Positions 1-10,148 of a stretch of 25,366 nucleotides of DNA are shown here, in pieces. Under the pieces are notes generated by a model, which ran no database searches, was not told where the DNA came from, and saw only the letters and a list, made by a program, of their open reading frames with translations. The stretch spans positions 1 through 25,366 of the forward strand of contig RXOD01004245.1 in NCBI GenBank assembly GCA_005223375.1, in the 5' to 3' direction. This DNA comes from Amoebophrya sp. AT5.2. Taxonomy: Eukaryota > Sar > Dinophyceae > Syndiniales > Amoebophryaceae. Every line of letters starts with the position of its first letter. Position 1 is the stretch's first letter. The translations under genes were made by a program, and so were the position numbers.

Positions 1-72
1 AAGACCGTCGCCGCGCTGATTCAGACGGCAATAGGCGGTACCTCTCCCGACACCGGGTGGACGGAAATCTGA
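1..72 (+). CDS. C-terminal end of an upstream gene (partial)
   Basis: Frame 1 is open from the first base to a TGA at 70-72 and encodes 23 residues ending GWTEI. Codon choice is rich in G/C at third positions, like the confirmed exons downstream. The start lies outside the window. The fragment is too short to assign a family and could be chance coding, so this is a tentative call. Confidence 0.4.
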   Translation, partial: KTVAALIQTAIGGTSPDTGWTEI

Positions 73-162
73 TTGATTGATTGAATTGACGAGAAGAAAC
101 GAAGCTAACAGACTTTGTCTTCCTGACTTGGCAAGACTCTTCACAAAATCGCGGCTGGCGAC

Positions 163-2541
163 ATGCTGAGGCAGCGCGTGGGCCAGGTTCCGCTGACTGC
201 CCTAGTTCTTCCTTTCGTTCTCCGCTGTGCGTCGCAAGTCGATGCCATGGACACTGCGCACCGGTCGGTCACGGAGCTTGTGCCTGAGACCGGCAAGACT
301 TCGCCAAGCGATAAGCCTCAGCCGGCTAGCAGCTCTTCCTCTTCCTTTCCGTCGCCGACACAGCACGCTGCTGCAGAGCCAGAAAAAAAACTGCGCGAAG
401 TTCAAAGAACAACAGAGAAGCTGCAAGACGAGCAAGAAAAAGAACACCCTGAGGTATCTTCATCTTTTTTGGGAAAGATCTTTCTCTTCTTACTTTGTTT
501 GATACAGAACAGCGAGAAACGGCATTGCAACCGCTATGGGAGGAGTAAGGGCTCCTTAGAAGTAAATGCTAAAAAGCCAGCAGCCGCGAAGTGTTGAGAC
601 GCCACCTTGCCTGCTATCTCGTTTCACGTCCGTTGGTGTCTACTGCGTTCGAGTGGGGCGCTTTCATTTAGGCTGTGCTAGTCGCCTAAACGAAAGGCAA
701 ATTATGCTCAGACCAAGAACTGCACGCAATGCGTGCACAGGTGTGGACGCCATGACGATGCTTCGCATGATGCAGCTAGGCCTAGAATGTGAGGCATATA
801 TCGGAAAGAGAGCAAGTACAAAGAGCACCTCGACCTCATTCCGGTGTAGTTCTCCTTTCCAAATAGAGAAGTGGTCGAAGCAGCTTCTACCTCCTTGGCG
901 CGTTAATGGTGGGAAGCGCTTCTCGCTTGGGTGTGTGGTGTGCTTTTACTCGCCGCCAGTTTGATAGATACGTCGCCAAGAGATCTTCCATACTGATCGT
1001 TCGGGTCGGCACCGGCAGCGCACGTTCATGTCCGATCTGCTCAGGTAGAAGAACATGATCGGAGCGCGGCGGCTAAGGGTGAAGAGGACAGGAATGGGGA
1101 GGCACAAGCTTTTGCTGAGTTTAACGTGCGTGAGAAACTTGCGCACGTCGCACCTGGGCAGCCTGACCACGAAAGAAAAACGAAGGGCGGCCCGGAATCA
1201 GTTGAAGCTCAAACTGAAACTCCGGGTCCGGGAAGGGAGGCAGCTGGAGCTTCGAGCCCGCAAGACGAGGCGTCCGATCCCAACGAAAAAGTCGCCAGCA
1301 CAGCCCAAGACGAAAAGGTCGATGAATGTTCTTTCACACGTTTCTGCTTTGCTGGTGACGCCCACCCCCACGCCACTGCTGAATATTTCACGTGGTTTTC
1401 CATTTCACTGACGCGACGGCGTCGTGAGCAGTGCTGTGTGCATATGTTTTTATTTCTTGTAAGCTGACGCAGAAACTGACACTGAAACCACGCACACACA
1501 CACGCATAAAATGGCCCTACAACCGGTCAGTATTTCATAGACATTGGCCAACGTCTACGTCAAACATTGAACGATACCACGGATCATGCCCATGAAGGAT
1601 CATGATCTGTCGCACAAATAAAGATCGCGCCGCACCAGCGATGGCCGCTTTCCGACGTTCCGCAGTGGCTCGCGTCGTTCGTTGACAAGAAGGCGCCAAT
1701 GCTAGGACGGGAGCCGGCGGCGGAACGCGAACATGCGCCCGTCGGCCGCGAAGAAGCGGGCGATTTGGAGCAGGAGTCAAGCAGAAGCTCGAGTGCTCTA
1801 GAAGTGGGTGCCGATGCTGCTCCTGGTGTCGCTGCTGCTTCAGGTTCTGTTGTTAATCCTGATGCTTCTACAGCTAAAAAATCGACGACGACTGTGATCC
1901 TGATGAATAAATCGACGTCGCCGGCACCCGCTGCACCTGAGGCTGGGGACTCGTCCAAGTCTCCTGCTACATCAACATCACTGATGGCAACGACAACATC
2001 AGCTGGCAACGAGAAAGACTTTCCCAACAAGTTGACCCCAACACCTGGGATCTGGTCAAATCCGCCGACCGGGGAAAGTCTGACTCCGGATATGACCTGC
2101 AAGGAAGAGTGGTGCAGTTCCCCGGGGCCGAATGGCAGCAAGGACTGCTTTGCGGGATCCGGAGAAGAGCCCTGTACGTGTGAGCAAGGTTCGGCCGTCC
2201 AGCTCGACGAAACGGTGTATCACGAAGGGGCCACCTACTACCGCTACGTCTGCTGCAAGTTGGAACCGGATGACGAACGCTGGCACGCCGCAAACGGCAA
2301 GGAAAAACGCCACCCGAACTTCACGGGGGAGTACTGCGGGCGGTACCATGGTGGTCTCCTCATCTTCTGGTATTTGGTCTTCTCTTGCGTTTGCTGCAGC
2401 GGGTGCGGCATGCTCATAGGGTCGACCGATTTCATGAAGGGAGCAGATTCTCACCCACCTCCTCAGCCGAATGTGCCAGTGACGGTGTCGCCACCTCAGC
2501 CGAATGTGCCAGTGGCGCCGACGACGGGCAGCCAGACTTAG
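163..2541 (+). CDS. Secreted or type I membrane protein with Cys-rich ectodomain, three exons
   Basis: Proposed exons are 163-453, 1045-1317 and 1639-2541 (about 488 aa). The first intron is GT-AG, phase 0, with AGGTA repeated at both junctions. The second junction is less certain; an alternative acceptor places exon 3 at 1624. Residues 1-28 look like a signal peptide (hydrophobic LTALVLPFVL, then CASQVDA). A long Ser/Thr/Glu/Ala-rich, probably disordered stretch follows. A compact Cys-rich domain spans about residues 340-425 (CKEEWC, CTC, VCCKL, YCGRY). A membrane segment at about 426-449 is itself Cys-rich (FSCVCCSGCG). The short tail carries two copies of PPQPNVPV. The layout fits a surface protein with a small cytoplasmic tail. 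I do not recognise the family. Exons 1 and 2 might belong to a separate gene, because only composition and splice phase link them to exon 3. Confidence 0.55.
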
Positions 2542-3272
2542 GCAGGAGGTGGCGCCCAGGATCGTACCCAGGTGAATCAGTACGAAGGACGATCATAATA
2601 TGATCGCAACCAATACCAATGCTGACTGTGACTAAGTGTAAGTCTGTGCACTGGGTGTCCCAGTGAGTCGCGTGCTGCGAAAAAGAAAATGTTGTTGTTC
2701 TGGACTTTACTATTCATTGTTCTGGACGTGAGGGTGAGTTCAGTGAGATCAAGATCAAAATTCCAGATCCACCAGATCCAGGCGCCTTCGATCAAACCAA
2801 AGATCCTCTCGTTAGTTTTCTGTATGACCTCAAACATTCTATCTCCGAAGCCATTCCTTTGTGCTGCTCCACAACGCGCCATGTTCGCAACCGCAGGTCG
2901 TTTTTCTATTCTTGCTACTGATCTGGATCTTTCTCGGGTGGCTGGGCGCGATCTGTATCCGTGTGGATCGCCTCGCTCCGAAGAACCTACTCGTTCTAGT
3001 AGTACGTAGCCCATACCCATTGATGAAATGACGACTTTGCTGCCACTCTCATTCTTTTTCTTTTTCTGTTTGTCTGCCAAATAAAGCTTGGCTGGTCGTA
3101 TACTCGCCTGGTTCCGCTGCGCTACATCTTCCGCTGTAGCAGCCGTAGTCTCGCTATAATACGGACCTCCGCATTGCCTAGAAGTCCTAGTTTTGCGACG
3201 TGCGTCTGAGTTCGGATTCGTTCCACCTATTCCTGGGACGGTCCGAGTTGTAGAGCACTCGAGACCATCAAG
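2542..3272. other. Intergenic region, no supported gene
   Basis: This 731-base stretch lies between the membrane-protein gene and the HYOU1-like gene. It is A/T-richer than the flanking exons and holds repeated GATC/AGATC words around 2745-2820. Two overlapping open frames on opposite strands (2689-3009 + and 2577-3080 -) have unconvincing composition. A sequence AATAAA occurs near 3080, but its use as a polyadenylation signal is unproven. The promoter and leader of the next gene presumably lie at the right end. Confidence 0.5.
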
Positions 3273-6200
3273 ATGTTGCGTCGGCTGAGAACAGCTGTGG
3301 CCGCCACTGTGGTGGCCGGCGGCGTGCGGGGCGTAGCGGCGGACGACGGGGCCCAGTCAGTGATGGCGCTCAATCTCGGGACAGAATACTTCAAGGTAGC
3401 CGAAGTCGTGGACAGATCGACGAACATGGCGCTCAACCGAGAGTCAAAACGAAAAACGCGAGTAGCCGTCTCCGTGGGCGGGGATACCAGAAAATTCGGC
3501 GACTCCGCAGTAGCAAATCAGAACAAGCAAGACGTGGGCGCCTTCACATACTTCAACAGGTAGCTACACATGTTGAAAGTTGCATAAATATAAGATAGAA
3601 ACAGAAAGAAAAAGATACAAGTCCAAGTCCAACTTCAACTACAAAACTTCCGCCCCCCGAGCCCGAGCCCAACGCCCTCCATCCACCCCGGGTCAGTACT
3701 TGGGAGGTCTTATCGGATGAAAGTTATTGTAATTGTTATGGTTTAGAAAGACTCGCCCTCGCCCGTCAACGGCCCCCATTTATTTTCATCGCCCAGGTTA
3801 CTTGGGCAGACTTACGCCGATTGCGGGGAGCACGAGACGGACGTGAGCAAGTGTCTCGAGCCGGCTCTGGGTCTGAATGCCGACTACTACTCGTCGTACC
3901 AGCTGGTAAAGAACGAGACCCGGCAGACGTACGAGCTGCTCACGGACAAAGGGAAGAAGGAGTCCATGCCGATCGAGCTGATCATGGCCAACGTGCTGCA
4001 GCACGCTCGCGACATGGTGCTGGAGAACAACGACAACAATATGCTGGGACCAAGTGGTAATAAACGGTAAGTGGCTAAAGTGGTCGTAAAGGTATACTGA
4101 AATTTATTTTGGGGGGACTCTTCCTCTTCGAGGTGGTTCCCTTGTTTGGTAGTCCTGAAGAGATGCTCTGCAGTAGGAGCAGAGGCGGCTAGTACTCGCG
4201 GTTGGCAAGATTGGCTTCGGCTTGTTCCCTGCAGTAGGAGCACAGGCGGCTACTCGCGGTTGGCAACAAGTAAATTGGCTTTGTTTAGTACTCCTGTACC
4301 CTGCAGCTGGCAACCAATCTCGCCACCCTTCCCCTACCACTTCCAGCTACCTCCCAACGGCTCATCTTTCTCCAGTGATGGACCCGGCTCCTCCTACCCC
4401 TCACAATGGGGCTTCTCTGAGTGACGTCTTGTTCCGCCGGGCGGTTCAGTACTTCGCGCCGGGCGGTTGAGGGCCCCTACCCCTGAACGCACTAGTACTT
4501 CTATTTCTATACCAACCACAACATTGATTAGTACCAGCTGCCTACTTATGCTTTTTACCACCTGGTCCCTGCACAAAGAAGCCGATCCGCGATGCAGTGA
4601 TCACCATTCCCACGTCGTGGAACCAAAGACAAAGGCAGGCGCTGCTGGACTCCGCGAAAATCGCGGGGCTAAACTCGATCCTCATCCACGAAACGCCGTC
4701 GGCCGCAGTGAACCTGGCCATGGACTGGCAAAAGGAAATCACGGAAAACATCCTGTACTTACCACCGCCTGTAGTTGACTTTTTCATCTTCGACGATGCT
4801 CAAAACATTTACATTAAACTCGACGAACGTCTACAGACATTGTATGAGTACAATCAATGAATCAAAGAAGAGTAGAGCGATTTTTAAATTGCTTCGCCAT
4901 CACGACAACTACAACTACTCCACACAGCTTCTACAACATGGGTGCGCGATCTACAGAGGTGTGTGTTGCGGAGTTTTCGCCGCGGCAGGCGGGCATGGTG
5001 AAGGGCCGCACGTCCCCCCAGATCGCAATGAAGGCATGCGTCCACGACGAAAGAATCGGCGGACACTTTGGCGACATCGCCATCGCAGAAGAAATGAAGA
5101 AGCGATTCATCAAGAAGTAATTCATGGCTCTCGATTGCATGATGCTTTTGTTGCTGTTGGATCGAAGGAAATTTTTTCAGAAGAAACATTTGTAAGCTTG
5201 GTCCCCCTTATTTTTTTTGATGATAGTACATAGATGATTCGATGACGATGGAGTCGAAGCTGTTTCGCATCGGACGACAGGCACCCCAAGCTCGCATCAA
5301 TCGAGGGTCACCCTCGCGCCCTTCGGAAGCTGCTCACCCAGGCCCAGAAGAGTCGGCACCAGCTGTCCGCCGGCAAGGAGTCCTTCTTTTCGGTCGAGGG
5401 GCTGTACGAGGACACCGACTTCTCTTCGAAACTCTCTCGCGCGGACTTCGAAGAACTTCTCAAGCCGATGTGGGAGATTTTGACCGAGCCGGTTGAGAAG
5501 GCGCTGGAGAAGGCTGGGCTCGCGTTCAAGGACCTGGACGCCATGGAGGTGGTGGGAATGGCCTGGCGCATGCCCAAGGTCCAGGAAGTCCTAAACGACT
5601 ACTTCAAGAAGGAACAGGAAACGCGGATGGGCAAGGACCCGCTGGCCCTGGGACAGCACCTGAACGGAGACGAGACGTTCACGTTCGGCGCGGGCCTGTT
5701 CGCGGCGAACTCGTCGCGGGCAATTCGCCCCATGAAGAAGGTCTTCTTCCAGGACACCACGCACAACCACAAGTACTTACCATCTTTCACTCATAATGAT
5801 AATTGCTTTCCCTTCCGCTTGTCATATTACATGCTGTTTCAATATAATCAATTCGACGTAAGCTGCTACAGTGGGGCCGCAGGTCGTCCTGGTGCGCACT
5901 ACATCACTACCGCTAGCTCCTTCCTAAGCCTAAACGTAGGTCCTGCACTAAGAACTTTGACGAAGAGGACTTTCTTCGTTTCGATCCTTGTTCGTTCCAA
6001 GTCCTCCATAGCTTCTACGGCACGACCCTCTCTACTCCCAAGAATGACTCGATTGAGAATTCGATTGATCCACGTGAATAAACCCCCACCAGCTACACCG
6101 TGGACCTGATTTCCAATGCCGACGGCACTGCGATCAAGAACACGACCGAGGTGGCTGTGCTGGGTTCCCGTCTGGGCGTGAAGAAGAAGATCACGGTGAA

Positions 6201-8929
6201 CGACGCGAAAATGGACTTCACCGTGAAGCTGTTCGAGAACGAAAAGCTGATCTCCACCTGGACCGTCACGGGGCTGGAGGCCGCGATCGAGAAGGACTAC
6301 GCCGAGATGCTGAAAAACGCGACCACCAAGCCGAAAGTCGCATTCACCCTGGGCCCAGACACCAGCGGGGTCATCGTACTCAGCAAAAAGGTCGAAGCCC
6401 TCTTCATCGAGGAGTTCGAAGAAGAAGTCGTAGACGAAGAAGCCATGCAGGCGAGGAGAAAGTACCTAAATAAAACTGTATGCCAATCCCAATGCCAGAC
6501 GAGATCATCAATGCTGGATGCGATTCATTCTGATGTGTCCTCGTGATGTTTCCTATGCTGCAATGAATAGGATAGTCGTGAGCCTGAAATTCATTCGTCG
6601 TATTAATTTCAGTTTGACGATTGTCTGAGCAACCGCAACGACACATCATCATGATGATCTTCAACCACTTGTGAATAATCCGTAACACCAGGCGCAAGCT
6701 GGAAAAGGAGCGCAAGGCCAAGAAAAACGCGACAAATAGCACCGAAAACGAAACCAACGCGACCGACGCAGCATCCAACGAAACTACCTCCGAGGAGAAA
6801 AAGGACGAAGAAACGAAGGACGAGGAACAAAAGAAGGAGGACGCGGAAAAGAAGGACGAGGAGAAAACGGATGATAAGAGCGATGAGGAGAAGAAGGACG
6901 ATGAGAAAAAGGACGAAGAGAAAAAGGAGGAAGAGAAAGCGGAGGAATCTACTGAGGACGAAACGAAGAAGGTAGATGAAGAAAAGAAGGAGGAGGATTC
7001 CGAACAGAAGGACGGCGAAGAGAAGAAGGATGGTGAGGACGCCAAGGACGGCGACAGTAACTCGACTAAGAAGGTGGAAGGCGAGGAGGACGACGACGAT
7101 GATGACAAGCCAATCATGAAGAAGCGCCTGAAGAAAAAGAATCACATCATCAGCCTCAAGGTACTAGTACTTTCATTGTCGGAGGAACAGGAAGTAGAGG
7201 AACTCCGTTCGTGATTTCTCTTTTGGATCTCGCGCCGAAGCTAACAAGCACAACATAGAGACAAACGAAACACAAACACACAGGTCGACCGATGGGACGA
7301 ATTCCCGAAGCCGATGACTCCCGAGGAAATTACGCAGGCCCAGGACTTGCTCTTCAAAATGGTGAAGCACGACAATGAGAAGGAGGAAATGGAGGAGACG
7401 AAGAACGATCTGGAGTCTTTCTTCTACGAAGTCCGGGAGAAGTTCGACTACAATGAGGTTTATAAAGCCGTTACTCTGGAAGAACAGCGGAACGAGCTCC
7501 TCAACAAAGTGCAGGAGGTACTTACTTTCTTACTTCTGTTCTTCCCTCACACCATCCATCTCATCGAATTATTTTTGGCTGTTGGCTACCTACTGCTACT
7601 GGTGTTTCTCTACCTGAAGCGGCAGTTTCTAAGCATTTATTTCAACTGTACGTAGCTTAGTTGTCACAGTCATGGGCATGAATGATGGTCATCTACTCTC
7701 ACTTTCTTACCTTCGCATGATCTGCCCCTTTACCCACCCAGCCCGCGAAGCTGTATGTAAGAATGATAGATGAAAGAAATTAAAACCCACGCCCCCGCCT
7801 CGGAACAGACCGAGACCTGGACTGAGGATGAGACTACTCGCGAGACCACCCTCGCCGAGATCAAGGAGAAGCTGAAGGCTCTGCAGGAGCTGTGGACCCC
7901 CATCAAGCAGCGCGCCATCGAGGCCGACTCACGCGCCGACTTTATCATCCTGATGGACAAGGAGGTGAGGAAAATCGAGGAGCTCAAGACCAAGGTGAAG
8001 GACAACATGCCGTGGCTGAAGGCGGAGGAAGTGGAGAAGGCGCTGAAGAAAACGGACGACTTCCTCGCCGACTGGGAGAAGAAGAAGGAGGAGCAGAAGG
8101 AAAAGCCAGGCCACGAGGAGCCCGTGTTCACGAAAAGCCAAATCGAAGGCTACGCCGAGCGGTCCTTCTCGGAGCTGCGCCGCTTGAGCAAGGTGAAGAA
8201 GCCCAAGGAAAGGAAGGACAAGAACAAGGGACGGGGAACGGGGAAGAAAGGTACTATCCCTTCTTACGCGCGAATTTCATTTTTGCGTGCTGGTCCTTCC
8301 GATTTTGGTCGGAATAAAAATCAGCGATGTAGTTGAGCTAGTGTCTTCACGGGACCACTCTACTTTTACAGCTAGGAAGTCAAAGTCTTCAATTGGAATC
8401 TGTACTTTTTACAGCCGCCAAGGATCCGCGCACCGCTGAGCAGCTCGCGGAGGACCTGAAGAGGGTCACCGAGGAGCTCGAGACGCTCAAGACGAAGAAG
8501 ATGGATGCCGTAACCAACGAGGACTACGATCTCGCGGACAAGCTCAAGACAGAAGAAAAGGCCAAGACGAAGGCCCTCGACGACATCTACGCCGCAGTGG
8601 AAGCCTTGAAGAAGGCAGAGGAAGAAAAGGCCAGCGCTGGTGAGAAAGAGCAGGCAGAGAAGAAGGACGAGAAAGAAACTGTAGACGGAGCTGCAGGAGG
8701 TGAAAAGTCTGACGAGATGAAGGATTCCGAGGCCAGCGCTGAAAAAAAGGCCGAAGAAAAGAAAGAAGAGACCCCGGAGAAGAAGACCACAGCAGAAACG
8801 GACTCGGCCAGCACTGAACAAAAAACGGACTCCGACACGAAGGAAGAGAAGCCATCAGAAGAGACAGACGCTAAGCCTTCTGAGGATAACAAGAAACCTG
8901 CCGAAGACGCGGACAAACCAGAGTTGTAA
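3273..8929 (+). CDS. HYOU1: Grp170/HYOU1-like ER Hsp70-family chaperone, ten exons
   Basis: Exons are 3273-3559, 3797-4039, 4581-4754, 4928-5116, 5281-5772, 6093-6461, 6692-7160, 7284-7517, 7809-8250 and 8415-8929. They join in frame to 1137 aa; animal HYOU1 is about 1000 aa. A signal peptide (residues 1-23) precedes the Hsp70-type nucleotide-binding domain: VMALNLGTEYFKVAEVV, NKPIRDAVITIP, ILFYNMGARSTEV, VVGMAWRMPKVQEVL. A beta domain and an acidic, N-glycosylation-rich insert (about 586-730) follow. The helical domain resembles Grp170 (TLEEQRNELLNKV, ETWTEDET). The tail has a UVR-like coiled coil (about 974-1030), an acidic stretch and a C-terminal KPEL that may act as an ER-retention signal. 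The family is an ER-lumen nucleotide-exchange factor and holdase for BiP. Asp of both phosphate loops is Asn here (N34, N238). Intron 2 is a TIR element; the other eight are GT-AG, mostly with GTAC-type donors. Confidence 0.93.
4035..4039. repeat. Left target-site duplication of E1 (AACAA)
   Basis: This five-base direct repeat sits immediately before the left TIR of E1. Its partner at 4576-4580 is AAGAA, differing at one base. The copy forms the end of exon 2 in the proposed splice model. Confidence 0.65.
4040..4060 (+). repeat. Left terminal inverted repeat of E1
   Basis: These 21 bases match the complement of 4555-4575 at 18 positions. A splice-donor-like GTAAGT lies just inside, at 4067, but it gives the wrong phase with the AGs next to exon 3. 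Confidence 0.8.
4168..4288. repeat. Tandem duplication inside E1, period about 61 bp
   Basis: Two imperfect copies begin CTGCAGTAGGAGCA at 4168 and 4229. Both contain GGCGGCTA, CTCGCGGTTGGCAA and a later ATTGGCTT. The second element (E2) shows no such duplication, so it probably arose within this copy. A separate 12-base word, CGCCGGGCGGTT, also occurs twice in E1 (4435 and 4457). Confidence 0.7.
4555..4575 (-). repeat. Right terminal inverted repeat of E1
   Basis: This is the inverted partner of 4040-4060. In the transcript the two ends could pair and bring the flanking exons together. Confidence 0.8.
4576..4580. repeat. Right target-site duplication of E1 (AAGAA)
   Basis: This five-base repeat sits immediately after the right TIR of E1 and pairs with AACAA at 4035-4039. 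Splicing out one copy restores the phase of the HYOU1 reading frame. Confidence 0.65.
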
Positions 8930-10148
8930 GGAATCCAGGGGTTGTTGCAGTCGATGACTTTCTCGAGGAATTGACGTTTTGTTCACATAGTTTGGTGGTC
9001 CGTCATCGACAAGGCGCGAGGTGCGGGTGGGACAAAATACAGCCCCTTGTTGTAGTTCGTATTCTTGTTATTGATTCATATGCGTAAGACTTCTAGGGCG
9101 ATGGCATAAGGTTGGGCATCGGCATCTCGATTCTCAGCATAATCACGACATTACGATTACCTACTGCCATTCAAACGACCACGGATGAACAAATATATGC
9201 TTGAATGATGTATTCTTTCATCCATGTGCTTGCGATTGATTCGAAGAAAATGAACTAAACGACTACGTACCTACTTAGCGACGGTAGCGGCACCGGCAGC
9301 AGTTACATTTTGTTTTATCGACATTGACAACTGAAAGTCAAACTCATGATCTGCCTCCTCCACGCGGCCTCGAGCTCGATTCTTTGGCGCTTACAACTAC
9401 TTAATCGCTCAACTACAACGTAAACTTGCTGCTTTGGCTACTTGTATTCATTGATTCTGATTCTGATTCTAGCGGGTTTTTATTTCTCGAAGAGGTCAAA
9501 AAAAAGACCACGAACTCGTTTTTTGATTCTGATACGCAATAGTGAGGTCTTCATGCCTAGGCGTGGAGCCTCACGAGAAACCGGCGCTCGCATTTTTAAA
9601 TGATGGGCTTGCTAAGCATGTCGTGAAGATACAAATAGATTGATAAAGGCAGGAAAAGACTCGAAATCGAGCTCGCGCACGTCGACGGCGAAGTGCGAGC
9701 AGCGGAAAACGATGTGCGCGGGTTTGGGACGAGCGGTCACAACAGAAGCATATGAGGACGCGACGGAAAACGAAATGGTGGGTAGCGTAGCGCAACAAGT
9801 GGTGTGGTAGTAGTGGGCACGGCCCATCCCGAGTCCAACCCCATCCCCAAGAAGAATAGCAAGAGCCGGACCCGATTAGAGACAGATCGTCGTCGGTGAA
9901 GATCAATTTAGGAGTCGGTGTCGCTCAGAAATACACAGTTGTGGAACCGATTTGCTGATGATGATCCGCGATCCATCGATGTTGATCCATGATCCGATCT
10001 TCAATCTCAATCTTGGTGGCGATGATGACGTTAATCTTGGTTCGCATCAGCAGCTGCCTCAGCAACGACCTCGAGCACGGAGTACAACTCTTTTTTCGTT
10101 CTAACTAGCTTTAGCTTATAGCTTTACACATCAACTCATCAAGAAGCG
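8930..10148. other. Intergenic region with simple repeats, no supported gene
   Basis: This 1.2-kb stretch separates the HYOU1-like gene from the histidine-phosphatase gene. It holds a short GATTCT tandem run near 9450-9470 and clustered GATCC/CCATGATC words around 9960-10005. The open frames on the minus strand at 9571-9906 have poor composition and no recognisable domain. I see no RNA gene. It presumably contains the 3' end of one gene and the leader of the next. Confidence 0.5.

Larger units (their letters stand above)
4040..4575 (+). mobile_element. Introner element E1 (TIR element forming HYOU1 intron 2)
   Basis: This 536-bp element has terminal inverted repeats of 21 bp matching at 18 positions. 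The left end begins TATGCTGGGACC. The right end, read on the other strand, begins TGTGCAGGGACC, and both continue to GTGGTAA. Flanking direct repeats are AACAA on the left and AAGAA on the right. Removing the element plus one repeat joins ...GAC AAC AA to G CCG ATC, giving DNKPIRDAVITIP, which matches the conserved Grp170 motif without extra residues. It contains no ORF long enough for a transposase, so it is MITE-like and non-autonomous. It shares ends and interior with the element at 21336-21858, in opposite orientation. Confidence 0.85.

Noticed and set aside
1487..1506. CA dinucleotide run as a functional element
   Set aside because: It is a short simple repeat inside a probable intron, with nothing to suggest a role.
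2577..3080. Overlapping open frames on both strands between the first two complete genes
   Set aside because: Neither has the codon bias of the confirmed exons, and no domain or splice continuation is visible.
3181..3272. Possible spliced-leader remnant upstream of the HYOU1-like gene
   Set aside because: No match to the conserved dinoflagellate leader core could be found here or before the other starts.
4067..4578. GTAAGT at 4067 as the donor of HYOU1 intron 2
   Set aside because: It lies inside the element's left end, is out of phase with the AGs beside exon 3, and would add TIR-encoded residues to a conserved domain.
4795..4937. A non-canonical GA...AC intron in the HYOU1 gene
   Set aside because: It first seemed needed to join FFIFD to MGARST. 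A GT-AG pair (4755-4927) instead gives ENILFYNMGARSTEV, which fits the Grp170 family better, so this intron is canonical.
6404..7145. Ser-rich and Leu/Phe-rich minus-strand frames
   Set aside because: They are the complement of the Glu/Lys codons in the acidic insert of the HYOU1 gene; apparent membrane helices are an artefact.
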